From an uncultured Pelagibacteraceae bacterium (GTDB taxonomy: Bacteria > Pseudomonadota > Alphaproteobacteria > Pelagibacterales > Pelagibacteraceae), in contig CACMYV010000011.1 in assembly GCA_902617975.1 (NCBI GenBank), positions 1 through 32,569 on the forward strand: a DNA stretch of 32,569 bases, given 5' to 3'. Positions 17,136 through 25,016 of this stretch are shown piece by piece. The translations under genes and the position numbers were made by a program. The notes below the pieces were generated by a model. That model was not told where the DNA came from and did no database searches. It saw only the letters and a list, made by a program, of their open reading frames with translations. Every line of letters starts with the position of its first letter. Position 1 is the first letter of the stretch.

Positions 17136-17569
17136 TTACCCGTTGATCCAAATCCACCCAAACCTCTAATTGTCTCAGGCAAAGTTTCTACAGTTTCAAA
17201 ATCTACTTTTAAAATTGGCATTAGTATCATTTGAGCAATTCTATCATCGTTATTTACTGTAAAGTCTTTATCTCCATGATTAAATAAAATTACTTTTATT
17301 TCTCCTCTATAGTCACTATCAATTGTTCCAGGAGTATTTAATACGCTTATATTATTTTTAGCTGCTAAACCTGATCGTGGCCTGATCTGAACTTCGGTAT
17401 CCTCAGGTATTGCAATGGATATACCTGTTGGCACTAAAGCGTTTTCGCCCGGTTTGATTACTATTTTCTTTTCAATGAATGCAGTCAAATCTAGTCCAGA
17501 TGATCCTGTTGTTTTATATTCTGGCAGTTTAACTTTCTTGTCTAATTTTTTAATTAAGACTTTCACCAT
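17132..17569 (-). CDS. dut: dUTP diphosphatase
   Basis: Hydrolyses dUTP to dUMP and pyrophosphate, keeping uracil out of DNA and feeding thymidylate synthesis. The 145-aa trimeric-type enzyme shows all five motifs: motif 1 GSSGLDLTA (22-30), motif 2 RPRSGLAAK (63-71), motif 3 GTIDSDYRGEIKV with Asp84, motif 4 RIAQMIL, and the flexible C-terminal motif 5 RGLGGFGSTG (135-144). It sits directly downstream of coaBC (4 bp) and is coupled to the MoeB-like gene. Confidence 0.97.
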   Translation of the reverse strand: MVKVLIKKLDKKVKLPEYKTTGSSGLDLTAFIEKKIVIKPGENALVPTGISIAIPEDTEVQIRPRSGLAAKNNISVLNTPGTIDSDYRGEIKVILFNHGDKDFTVNNDDRIAQMILMPILKVDFETVETLPETIRGLGGFGSTGK

Positions 17570-17573
17570 TAAG

Positions 17574-18773
17574 TTAATTAATCTGTTGAATTATTCTTTT
17601 GACTATTTCCTCAGCTACCAATGATTTACTCAACTTTTCAAAATTTTCTTCAGGTTTATCTTTGTAAAATATAGAAATTTTATTAAAATCTGATCCAAAT
17701 CCTATAGTTTGATCTGAGACATCATTTGCAATTACCCAGTCACAATTTTTTTCATTCAACTTCTCTTTTGCATTTGTCGAGAGATTGTTTGTTTCTGCTG
17801 CAAAACCAATTGTTATTTTTGGTCTTAATGAATTGTGATTAGATATATGATTTAAAATATCGATATTTTTTTCTAGCTCTAAGTTAAATTCTTCATTCTT
17901 TTTAATCTTTGTACTCTTATAATTTTTCACTTTAAAATCAGAAACAGCTGCAGAAAAAATAGCTACATCTGTTGGTAGATTATTTAAACTTTCTTTGAAC
18001 ATTTCTTCAGCCGTTTCAACACTTACAAAATTAACACCGTCCAAAGGTTTAATGCTTGTCTTTCCAGAAATAAGTGTCGTATCAAATCCATTGTCTCTAA
18101 GACATTTGGCTATTTCATATCCTTGTTTGCCACTGGATTTATTTGTAATAAATCTTACAGGATCAATATATTCATTAGTTGGTCCTGCAGTAACTAAAGC
18201 TTTTAATTTTTTATTCTTATCTAAATTAGAAAAATAATTTTTAAGCGTATTGACTATTTCATTTGGTTCTGTCATTTTTCCCTCACCGTATTCACCACAT
18301 GCCATATCTCCTATCTCTGGCCCAATAATTTTGTATCCAAAGCTTTTTAATTTTAATATGTTTTCTTTAGTAGAAGGATGCTCCCACATCCTTACATTCA
18401 TTGCCGGTGCTAAAAATATTTGTTTATTAGAAGCTAATAAAACAGTAGACGCCAAATCTTCTGCATTTCCTGAGGCTACTTTCGATATGGTATTAGCTGT
18501 AATTGGTGCAACTAATACTGCATCAGCCCATCTTGATAAAGATATATGGTCCATCTCAGCTTCGTTTTCTACACTAAATATATCGTCATAAACTTTTTCT
18601 TGGGAAAGAGACGAAACAGATAGTGGAGTTACAAATTCTTTTGCATTTTTTGTTAATATAGTTTTTACACAAGCACCATTTTTCTTAAATAATCTTATTA
18701 ACTCAAGACTTTTGTAAGCAGAAATTCCACCACATATAATCAACAGTATTTTTTTATTCTCAAAATAATTCAT
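17574..18773 (-). CDS. coaBC: Bifunctional phosphopantothenoylcysteine decarboxylase/synthetase
   Basis: Carries out two consecutive steps of coenzyme A synthesis. The N-terminal CoaC half binds FMN and shows His76 (AEMDHISLSRWAD), the PAMN motif at 123-126 and Cys159 (DMACGEYGEGKM). The C-terminal CoaB half begins near residue 193 with VTAGPTNEYIDPVRF, and contains SSGKQGYEIA and the basic KIKK segment. At 399 aa both domains are complete. The order ubiB-coaBC-dut is common in alphaproteobacteria. Confidence 0.97.
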   Translation of the reverse strand: MNYFENKKILLIICGGISAYKSLELIRLFKKNGACVKTILTKNAKEFVTPLSVSSLSQEKVYDDIFSVENEAEMDHISLSRWADAVLVAPITANTISKVASGNAEDLASTVLLASNKQIFLAPAMNVRMWEHPSTKENILKLKSFGYKIIGPEIGDMACGEYGEGKMTEPNEIVNTLKNYFSNLDKNKKLKALVTAGPTNEYIDPVRFITNKSSGKQGYEIAKCLRDNGFDTTLISGKTSIKPLDGVNFVSVETAEEMFKESLNNLPTDVAIFSAAVSDFKVKNYKSTKIKKNEEFNLELEKNIDILNHISNHNSLRPKITIGFAAETNNLSTNAKEKLNEKNCDWVIANDVSDQTIGFGSDFNKISIFYKDKPEENFEKLSKSLVAEEIVKRIIQQIN

Positions 18774-18781
18774 CGTCGAGA

Positions 18782-20350
18782 TTAAAATACTACTAATCCT
18801 AAAATTACAAGTAATAATAAACCAATGATTGATTGATTTCTGAAAGCTATCATTTCATTTTTTTTTGTATTTAGATCATTATACGTATTAGTATTTTGTG
18901 GAATTTGCCCACTTGCAAGAAATGTTAATGCTTGGTTTGCTTTATCCATTATTTGCGGCATTTCTGGTAATCTTTTTATAACTTCTGCAGAATTTTTTAG
19001 AGTTTCATTTAATGTTGTTATAGGATCTTTTGTTTCTTTAAGCCATTTTTCAAGAACAGGTCTTGACGTTTCCCAAATGTTTGTCTCTGGATTTAATCTT
19101 CTTGCAACACCTTCAACTACTACCATGGTTTTCTGTAGCATGAGCAACTGTGGTTGAGTTTGCATATTAAATTTTTCTGTCACATCAAAAAGTTGTTTGA
19201 GTAGTTTACCGCCAGATATATCTTTAATTGACTGACCGAATATTGGTTCTCCTATTGATCTTAGTGCTTGGGCGAGATCATCAACAGGCACTTCTTTTGG
19301 AACTAACCCTGCAGCCAAATGAACTTCAGCCACTTTTTTATAATCTCGTTTAATAAATCCATATAAAATCTCAGCAAGAAATTTTTTACTCAAATCATCG
19401 AGCCTTCCCATTATACCAAAATCGATAGGAACTATTTGCCCGCTATTGTTTATAAAAATGTTACCTTGATGCATATCTGCATGAAAAAAACCATCTCTAA
19501 CAGCATGTCTTAGAAAATGTTGAATAATATCCGATGCAATTTTTTTGGTATCTATATTTCTTTTTTCTAACTCTTCTGTTTCTCTTATAGAGACACCTTC
19601 AACCCAGTCTAAAGTCATTACATTTTCACTTGTAAAATTCCAATAAATTCTAGGAACTTGAAATCCACTGTCATTCTTTGTGTTTTCAGAATACTCATTA
19701 GCTGCAGCGGCTTCAAATCTTAAATCCATTTCTAAATTGGTTATTTCTTTTAGCAAATAAACAACCTCAACTAATTTAAGTCTTTTTGTCTTTTTGATAA
19801 TTGACTCAGTTAAAAAAGCAAAAAGCATCAAAGCATCAATTTCTTCGTTAAATATTTTTTTTATATTTGGTCGTAAAATTTTTATAGCCACATCTTTAAT
19901 TGTGCCATTATCATTTATTTGCGCTTTATGAACTTGAGCTATAGATGCTGCTGCCACTGGTTCAGATAGATTTATAATTGAATTAAAATTATCTTCTCCT
20001 AGATCCTTTTTGATTATTTCTTTAGCTTTAGATAATTCAAAGGGAGGCAAACGATCTTGTAAACTCTCTAGTTGCTTTGATAACTTTTCTCCAATTATAT
20101 CTGGTCTAGTTGCTAGAAATTGACCTAATTTAATGAATGTTGTACCCATAGATTGCAAGGAGTTTGATAATCTTTCACCTTCGGTTTCATTTACAAAAGA
20201 ATTATCTTTTTTTGAAAATGATAAAGACAACAAATAGAATAAAATTTTTATTCCAATCGGTGGATTATGAAACTTTGTGAATATACTTAAAGCGTCAGAT
20301 TTTGCTAATTTCCTTCCAAGCCTAAAAAGTATGTATAATTTTTTAATCAT
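18782..20350 (-). CDS. ubiB: UbiB, ubiquinone-biosynthesis kinase-like ATPase
   Basis: Atypical kinase of the ABC1/ADCK/Coq8 family required for ubiquinone biosynthesis. The ATG at 20350 is chosen; it overlaps the ubiE stop as ATGA, and the 9-bp longer TTG frame has no advantage. The 522-aa protein shows the family KxGQ motif (TFIKLGQFLATRPD), the Ala-rich nucleotide loop (EPVAAASIAQVHKA) and the catalytic segment HADMHQGNIF followed by VPIDFG. Hydrophobic C-terminal helix IIGLLLLVILGLVVF likely anchors it to the inner membrane. It works with UbiE upstream. Confidence 0.95.
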   Translation of the reverse strand: MIKKLYILFRLGRKLAKSDALSIFTKFHNPPIGIKILFYLLSLSFSKKDNSFVNETEGERLSNSLQSMGTTFIKLGQFLATRPDIIGEKLSKQLESLQDRLPPFELSKAKEIIKKDLGEDNFNSIINLSEPVAAASIAQVHKAQINDNGTIKDVAIKILRPNIKKIFNEEIDALMLFAFLTESIIKKTKRLKLVEVVYLLKEITNLEMDLRFEAAAANEYSENTKNDSGFQVPRIYWNFTSENVMTLDWVEGVSIRETEELEKRNIDTKKIASDIIQHFLRHAVRDGFFHADMHQGNIFINNSGQIVPIDFGIMGRLDDLSKKFLAEILYGFIKRDYKKVAEVHLAAGLVPKEVPVDDLAQALRSIGEPIFGQSIKDISGGKLLKQLFDVTEKFNMQTQPQLLMLQKTMVVVEGVARRLNPETNIWETSRPVLEKWLKETKDPITTLNETLKNSAEVIKRLPEMPQIMDKANQALTFLASGQIPQNTNTYNDLNTKKNEMIAFRNQSIIGLLLLVILGLVVF

Positions 20351-21054
20351 ATTTTCCAACCTGAATGAATAGCTACAATTCCACCAGAAAAGTTTCTATA
20401 CTCACATTTAATAAAATTATTTTTCTCCATTAAACCCTTTAATTCCTCTTGATTAACAAATTCTTGGATACTTTTTATTAGATATTCATAAGGCTCTTTT
20501 TCACCAACCACAAATTTTCCTATTTCTGGAATTAATTTAGAATATCTTTTATAGACTAAATCTAAGTTTAAATTTTGAATTTTTGAAAATTCTAAACAAA
20601 AAAATCTACCTCCTGACTTTAAAACTCTGTACGCTTCACTTAAGGATTTATTAATATTTTTTGTGTTTCTTAAACCAAAACTGATTGTGTAATAATCACA
20701 TGAATTTGATTTTAAAGGCAATTTCTCTGCCGACCCCTTAATCCACTTGATATTTTTGTAATTTGATAGCCTATTTTTTCCCTTTTTCATCATTCCCTCA
20801 TTGGGATCAATACAAAATAATTCTATATTTTTATTTGAACTATTATCGATAAAAAGTTTTGCTATATCACCTGTGCCACATGCAACATCTGCTAGAATTT
20901 TATTTTTACCTGGGTTCATCCAATTTATTAAATTTCTTTTCCAGATTCTATGAACACCAAGTGACATCAAATCATTCATGATGTCATATTTATCATAAAC
21001 TTTATCAAACACACCTTGGACTAGACCTTTTTTATTTTGAAGATATTGTTGCAT
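20347..21054 (-). CDS. ubiE: UbiE, demethylmenaquinol/2-methoxy-benzoquinol C-methyltransferase
   Basis: SAM-dependent C-methylation in ubiquinone (and menaquinone) synthesis. At 235 aa, it has the family start VQGVFDKVYDKYDIMNDLMS, the SAM loop ADVACGTGDIAKLF, SFGLRNTKNINKSL and RVLKSGGRFFCLEFSK, all typical of UbiE. It begins the ubiE-ubiB-coaBC-dut string and is divergent from mutM across 32 bp of pure A/T. No ribosome-binding site is visible before its ATG. Confidence 0.97.
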   Translation of the reverse strand: MQQYLQNKKGLVQGVFDKVYDKYDIMNDLMSLGVHRIWKRNLINWMNPGKNKILADVACGTGDIAKLFIDNSSNKNIELFCIDPNEGMMKKGKNRLSNYKNIKWIKGSAEKLPLKSNSCDYYTISFGLRNTKNINKSLSEAYRVLKSGGRFFCLEFSKIQNLNLDLVYKRYSKLIPEIGKFVVGEKEPYEYLIKSIQEFVNQEELKGLMEKNNFIKCEYRNFSGGIVAIHSGWKI

Positions 21055-21086
21055 AAAATAAATAATATTAATTAATATAATAATAA
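21055..21086. promoter_or_regulatory. All-A/T divergent promoter region of ubiE and mutM
   Basis: The 32-bp gap contains no G or C. A perfect palindrome ATATTAATTAATAT lies at 21065-21078. On the plus strand TATAAT (21076-21081) is a perfect -10 only 5 nt before the mutM ATG; on the minus strand TATTAT-like hexamers sit about 7 nt before the ubiE ATG. Neither start has a Shine-Dalgarno site, so both messages could be leaderless. Confidence 0.4.
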
Positions 21087-21950
21087 ATGCCAGAATTGCC
21101 AGAAGTAGAAGTTGTTAAAGAGTCACTAAGTAGAACAATAACAGGAAAAAAAATAAAAAAAGTAAGTATAAAGAATAGGAATTTAAGGTACAAAATAAAA
21201 AAAGGTTTTGAGACAAGACTTCAGTCAAAATCAATAAAAAAAGTTAAGCGGTTTTCAAAATATATCATACTAGTTTTAAATGATGAGAAATTTTGCTTAA
21301 TTCATCTTGGAATGTCTGGCACTATACATCTCTTAAGAAAAAATATTTTAAATCAAAAAACAAATGCAAGTTTTTATCACAGTCCTTATTTACCAAAAAA
21401 ACATAACCATGTATTTTTGGAATTTGATAACATAAAAATTATATATAATGATCCCAGAAGATTTGGTTATTTCAAATTATTTGAAAATAAGAATAATTTA
21501 GAAAATTTTATAAATAACTATGGTCCTGAGCCTTTTTCTTCAAAATTTAATCTCAACTACTTAAAAAAATATTTTTATAAAAAGAAAAAGAATATAAAAA
21601 ATTTTCTCTTAGATCAAAAGTTTGTTTCAGGTTTGGGGAATATTTATGCAAGTGAAATTTTATTCAGCTCTAAAATAAATCCAAAAAAAAAAGCAAAATC
21701 TTTAAGTGATAACGATTGTATTAATATTATTAAATATTCAAGAAAAATTTTAAATTTAGCGATAAAAAAAGGTGGGTCTAGTATCAGAGATTTTAAAAAT
21801 ATAGTTGGTAAAAATGGATCTTTTCAAGATAACTTTAAAGTATACAATAGAGAAAATAAGAGTTGTCTTTCAACAGGATGCAAAGGGACAATAAAAAAAA
21901 AATTTATCACTAATAGATCAACATTTTTTTGTAATATTTGTCAAAAATAA
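21087..21950 (+). CDS. mutM: Formamidopyrimidine-DNA glycosylase
   Basis: Removes 8-oxoguanine and formamidopyrimidines from DNA, with AP-lyase activity. The N-terminal MPELPEVEVVK holds the catalytic Pro2 and Glu3. LIHLGMSGTIHLL and NDPRRFGYFKL are diagnostic. The helix-two-turn-helix region FLLDQKFVSGLGNIYASEIL is intact. The C-terminal zinc finger has the form CX4CX16CX2C (SCLSTGC ... FFCNICQK) instead of the usual CX2C first pair. The 287-aa length is normal. A predicted promoter places the RNA start almost at the ATG. Confidence 0.97.
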   Translation: MPELPEVEVVKESLSRTITGKKIKKVSIKNRNLRYKIKKGFETRLQSKSIKKVKRFSKYIILVLNDEKFCLIHLGMSGTIHLLRKNILNQKTNASFYHSPYLPKKHNHVFLEFDNIKIIYNDPRRFGYFKLFENKNNLENFINNYGPEPFSSKFNLNYLKKYFYKKKKNIKNFLLDQKFVSGLGNIYASEILFSSKINPKKKAKSLSDNDCINIIKYSRKILNLAIKKGGSSIRDFKNIVGKNGSFQDNFKVYNRENKSCLSTGCKGTIKKKFITNRSTFFCNICQK

Positions 21951-21962
21951 AAAATTATTATA

Positions 21963-21991
21963 TTGACCGTATAAATTTCTCGTTATATACA
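21963..21991 (+). promoter_or_regulatory. Candidate rpsT promoter
   Basis: TTGACC (21963-21968) and TATACA (21986-21991) are 17 bp apart. The expected RNA start is near 21998, three bases before the rpsT ATG. No ribosome-binding site lies in the remaining leader, so the rpsT message would be leaderless or nearly so. Confidence 0.4.
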
Positions 21992-22000
21992 ATCGCGTTT

Positions 22001-22261
22001 ATGGCAAACACTAAATCAGCTATTAAACGAATAAGACGTATATCACGTCAAACAACGGTAAATAAGTCTAGAAAAAGCAGGTTTAGATCTGCAATAAAAA
22101 AAATGAATTTAATTCTTGATAAAAAGGACAAAAAAGAAGCTTTAGCATTCTTGCCAAAATTAAACTCTGAATTGATGAAAATAGCAAAGACAGGGGTGAT
22201 AAAAAAGCAAAACGCGTCAAGAAATATTTCTAGAATAACAAAAAAAATAAATTCCTTATAA
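22001..22261 (+). CDS. rpsT: 30S ribosomal protein S20
   Basis: Binds the 5' and 3' minor domains of 16S rRNA. The ATG at 22001 gives the standard N-terminus MANTKSAIKRIRR and 86 aa. The frame stays open back to 21938 in an unrelated, non-conserved sequence, which is rejected. The highly basic helical body (KSRKSRFRSAIKK, KKQNASRNISRITKK) is characteristic. It lies between mutM and dnaA, a common alphaproteobacterial order. Confidence 0.96.
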   Translation: MANTKSAIKRIRRISRQTTVNKSRKSRFRSAIKKMNLILDKKDKKEALAFLPKLNSELMKIAKTGVIKKQNASRNISRITKKINSL

Positions 22262-22504
22262 CAACTTTTAGTTTACTTAAAGAAATTACAACCCTAGAGA
22301 TTATTTTTTCAATTAAAAAAAGAATCTTTTAATCTTTTAGTCCCAAGATAAAAAAAAATAAAAAAAAGTAAATTTAAGATTACTAATTTAAGTCCCTAAA
22401 AATAGATTCAATTATTAATTTATACAATTGTAAATTTTATTTTTTTTTGAGAATAAAAATAAATTTATTGCATTGAATTATGAATAGGAGTTTAACAGAC
22501 TCTC
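22262..22504. other. rpsT-dnaA intergenic region, largest gap in the window (243 bp)
   Basis: This is the longest non-coding stretch. It is extremely AT-rich, with A-tracts at about 22350-22368 and a T-tract near 22440. Seen in it are the direct repeat AATTTAAG at 22371-22378 and 22385-22392, AGTCCC at 22339 and 22391, a perfect TACAATTGTA palindrome at 22423-22432, and a TTATACAAT weakly like a DnaA box. No consensus DnaA-box cluster is visible. It holds the dnaA promoter and leader and could be part of a replication origin, but the sequence does not prove it. Confidence 0.4.
22487..22503 (+). promoter_or_regulatory. Possible hairpin holding the dnaA ribosome-binding site
   Basis: AGGAG ends at 22490, 14 nt before the dnaA ATG, an unusually long spacing. 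GGAGT (22487-22491) can pair with ACTCT (22499-22503) around the 7-nt loop TTAACAG, with one G-U pair. The stem would bury the Shine-Dalgarno sequence and might control dnaA translation. It is short, so this remains a suggestion. Confidence 0.3.
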
Positions 22505-23914
22505 ATGAAAAATAATCTCACGAACATTAAATCAGACAATATTAATAAGATTGATTGGAAATTATTACAAAATGAAATGAAAAATAAGTTTGGTTCTGAG
22601 ATTTATGATAGTTGGTTAAAAAAAATTGATTTGGTTGATGAGTTTAAAAATTATGTTTTATTATCCGTTTCGACAAGATTTATCAGAGACTGGATAACTT
22701 CAAGATATTTAGATCAAATATTACAAATAATTAAATTATATAAAAAAGATATTTCCAGAATAGAATTTGTGATTAACGAGAATATAAAGAACAAAAATAC
22801 TAATGAAATAAAACCAGATAATTCATCTGATAATGAAAAGGTTTCATTCATTAAAGATTCATATCTTCAATATAATCGAATCGACCCAAATAAAAACTTT
22901 GAGAATTTCTTGCTAGGGAAAAGTAATAAACTAGCTTTTGAAGCCGCAAAAAAAGTCTCTGAGCAAATAGCCCACTATAATCCTCTGTATATTTATGGTG
23001 GAGTTGGAATGGGTAAGACACATTTGTTAAATGCAATTGGTTTAAGTTTGAAAGAAAAAAATAAAGTAATGTTTATTTCAGCTGAAAGATTTATGTATCA
23101 ATTTGTAAAATCGATAAAATCCAATGACATGGTAAAGTTTAAAGAGTATTTTAGAAATACCGATATATTTTTGATTGATGATATTCAATTTATGAATGGA
23201 AAAGAAGCTATGCAAGAAGAGTTTTTTCATACATTCAATGTTTTGCTAGAGAAAGGATCTCAAATTATTATATCAGCAGATAGACCACCAAACAAATTAA
23301 CTAGAATACAAGAAAGAATTAAATCCAGATTCTCAGGAGGACTAGTAGTTGATATCCAAAATGCAGATTTTGAATTAAGATACAATATAATAAAATCTAA
23401 AAATGATGATCTCAAAATTCATGATCCAAATAATATTAAAATTAGTGACGAAATCATAAAATTTATCAGTACAGAAGTTAATACTAGTATCAGAGAACTT
23501 GTAGGAGCATTTAATAGAATAGTATCTTTCTCAAGAATTTATGGAAAAACTCCTTCGATGTCAGAGGTAAAAGTAATATTAAAAGATCTCTTAAATTTAA
23601 CTGAAAATAAAGTCGATATAGATAATATTCAAACAATAGTCTGTAAATATTTTAAAATAAGTAAAAACGAAATGTTGTCACCAAGAAGGTCAAGATATCT
23701 TGTAAGACCAAGACAAACTGCTATTTATTTGGCAAAAATGCTGACATCAAAATCTTTGCCAGAGATCGGTCGATCATTTGCCAATAGAGACCACACAACT
23801 GTTATTCATTCAGTCAAAACAATAGAAAAATTAAGAAAAGATGATAATGAATTAAATTTAAGCATTGATAGCCTAAAGAATAAAATATTATACAAACAAG
23901 AAAATGAAATTTAG
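22505..23914 (+). CDS. dnaA: Chromosomal replication initiator DnaA
   Basis: AAA+ ATPase that binds oriC and opens the duplex. It has 469 aa. Domain I is about residues 1-90 (IDWKLLQNEMKNKFGSEIY), domain II is a short Asn/Lys-rich linker, and domain III has Walker A GGVGMGKT at 165-172 and Walker B IFLIDDIQFM. Domain IV has the DNA-binding signature NRDHTTVIHSVKTIEKL near 428. The start is set by an in-frame TAA at 22493-22495 just upstream. The end overlaps dnaN by 11 bp, so the two are expressed together. Confidence 0.98.
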   Translation: MKNNLTNIKSDNINKIDWKLLQNEMKNKFGSEIYDSWLKKIDLVDEFKNYVLLSVSTRFIRDWITSRYLDQILQIIKLYKKDISRIEFVINENIKNKNTNEIKPDNSSDNEKVSFIKDSYLQYNRIDPNKNFENFLLGKSNKLAFEAAKKVSEQIAHYNPLYIYGGVGMGKTHLLNAIGLSLKEKNKVMFISAERFMYQFVKSIKSNDMVKFKEYFRNTDIFLIDDIQFMNGKEAMQEEFFHTFNVLLEKGSQIIISADRPPNKLTRIQERIKSRFSGGLVVDIQNADFELRYNIIKSKNDDLKIHDPNNIKISDEIIKFISTEVNTSIRELVGAFNRIVSFSRIYGKTPSMSEVKVILKDLLNLTENKVDIDNIQTIVCKYFKISKNEMLSPRRSRYLVRPRQTAIYLAKMLTSKSLPEIGRSFANRDHTTVIHSVKTIEKLRKDDNELNLSIDSLKNKILYKQENEI

Positions 23915-25016
23915 TGTTAATCAACAAGATTTGCAAAAATCTTTAGGTTACTGTCAGGGTGTAATAGAAAAAAGAAGCACTTTACCTATTCTCTCAAATA
24001 TTTTGATAGAAGCAGCAAATTCAAAATTAAAAATTACAGCAACAGATTTAGATTTAATATTTGTAAATGAAATTTCAAATATTAAAATTTTTGATGAAGG
24101 TAAAACAACTACTTCTTCATCAATTATGTTTGATATTGTAAGAAAAATACCCTCTGGTAGTCAGATAAATTTTGAAAACTCTGGAGAAAGTAAATTACAA
24201 TTAGAATCAAATAAATCTCTATTCAATTTAAATTCTATAAATGCTTCTGAATTTCCAATTACAGATGAAAATTTCAATGAAAATGAATTTACTATAAATT
24301 CAAAAGATTTATTAAAACTTTTAAACAAATGTAAATTTTCGATTTCAAATGATGAAACAAGGCATTATCTTAGTGGTATTTTTTTCCATCAGACCCAAAC
24401 AGATGATAAGAATTTTTTAACTGCAGCCGCAACAGATAGCCATAGAATGTCTATCTCAAAAATAAGACTAAAAAATAAAATTGAATTTGAACCAATAATA
24501 CTTCCAAAAAAAACTATATTTCAATTATGTTCTCTTCTAGAAGATTATGATGGTGAGGTTAAAGTCTCAAATATTAAATCCAAAATTAAATTTGAACTTA
24601 ATAATAGTATTTTGATATCAAAGTTAATCGATGGAAAATTCCCTAATTATATTCAAGTTATCCCTAGAGAGAATCAAAAAAAACTTGAAATAGATCTAAA
24701 ATCTTTTCTAAATTCCGTTGACAGAGTAGCATCAGTTTCTCTAGATAAAAAAGATGGTGTAAAATTTAATTTGACTAAAGATAATTTAGATTTATCTGTC
24801 AATAACACTAACAGTGGTGATGGTAAAGAAAGCCTATCTGTAAAATTTGAGACAGATTTAGATATAAGTTTTAACTCTAGATATTTGCTTGATATAGCAT
24901 CCCAACTAAATGGTGATAATATTGAAATATATTTGAAAGATACTGGATCTCCTGCGTTAATAAAAGATCCTGCAGACTTTGACAGTATTTATGTTGTAAT
25001 GCCTATGAAAGGTTAG
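23904..25016 (+). CDS. dnaN: DNA polymerase III sliding clamp (beta subunit)
   Basis: Ring-shaped processivity clamp for DNA polymerase III. It has 370 aa, with the three-fold clamp fold. The N-terminal MKFSVNQQDLQKSLGYCQGVIEKRSTLPILS, in part, is the usual start (residues 1-31). AAATDSHRMS and the C-terminal VVMPMKG (residues about 364-370) are diagnostic, the latter forming part of the client-binding surface. The ATG lies within the dnaA 3' end. The TAG stop overlaps the convergent plsC stop by 4 bp (TTAG). Confidence 0.97.
   Translation: MKFSVNQQDLQKSLGYCQGVIEKRSTLPILSNILIEAANSKLKITATDLDLIFVNEISNIKIFDEGKTTTSSSIMFDIVRKIPSGSQINFENSGESKLQLESNKSLFNLNSINASEFPITDENFNENEFTINSKDLLKLLNKCKFSISNDETRHYLSGIFFHQTQTDDKNFLTAAATDSHRMSISKIRLKNKIEFEPIILPKKTIFQLCSLLEDYDGEVKVSNIKSKIKFELNNSILISKLIDGKFPNYIQVIPRENQKKLEIDLKSFLNSVDRVASVSLDKKDGVKFNLTKDNLDLSVNNTNSGDGKESLSVKFETDLDISFNSRYLLDIASQLNGDNIEIYLKDTGSPALIKDPADFDSIYVVMPMKG

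Noticed and set aside
21938..22000. 63-bp N-terminal extension of rpsT
   Set aside because: Runs back into mutM, has no similarity to S20 and ignores the promoter-like region; MANTKSAIKR is the normal start.
22318..22330. Perfect palindrome AAAAGAATCTTTT in the rpsT-dnaA gap
   Set aside because: Only a 1-nt centre and nearly all A/T; cannot form an RNA hairpin and is expected by chance in such sequence.
22262..22504. CtrA-type TTAA-N7-TTAA sites near the possible origin
   Set aside because: TTAA pairs occur but not with 7-bp spacing; expected in AT-rich DNA.
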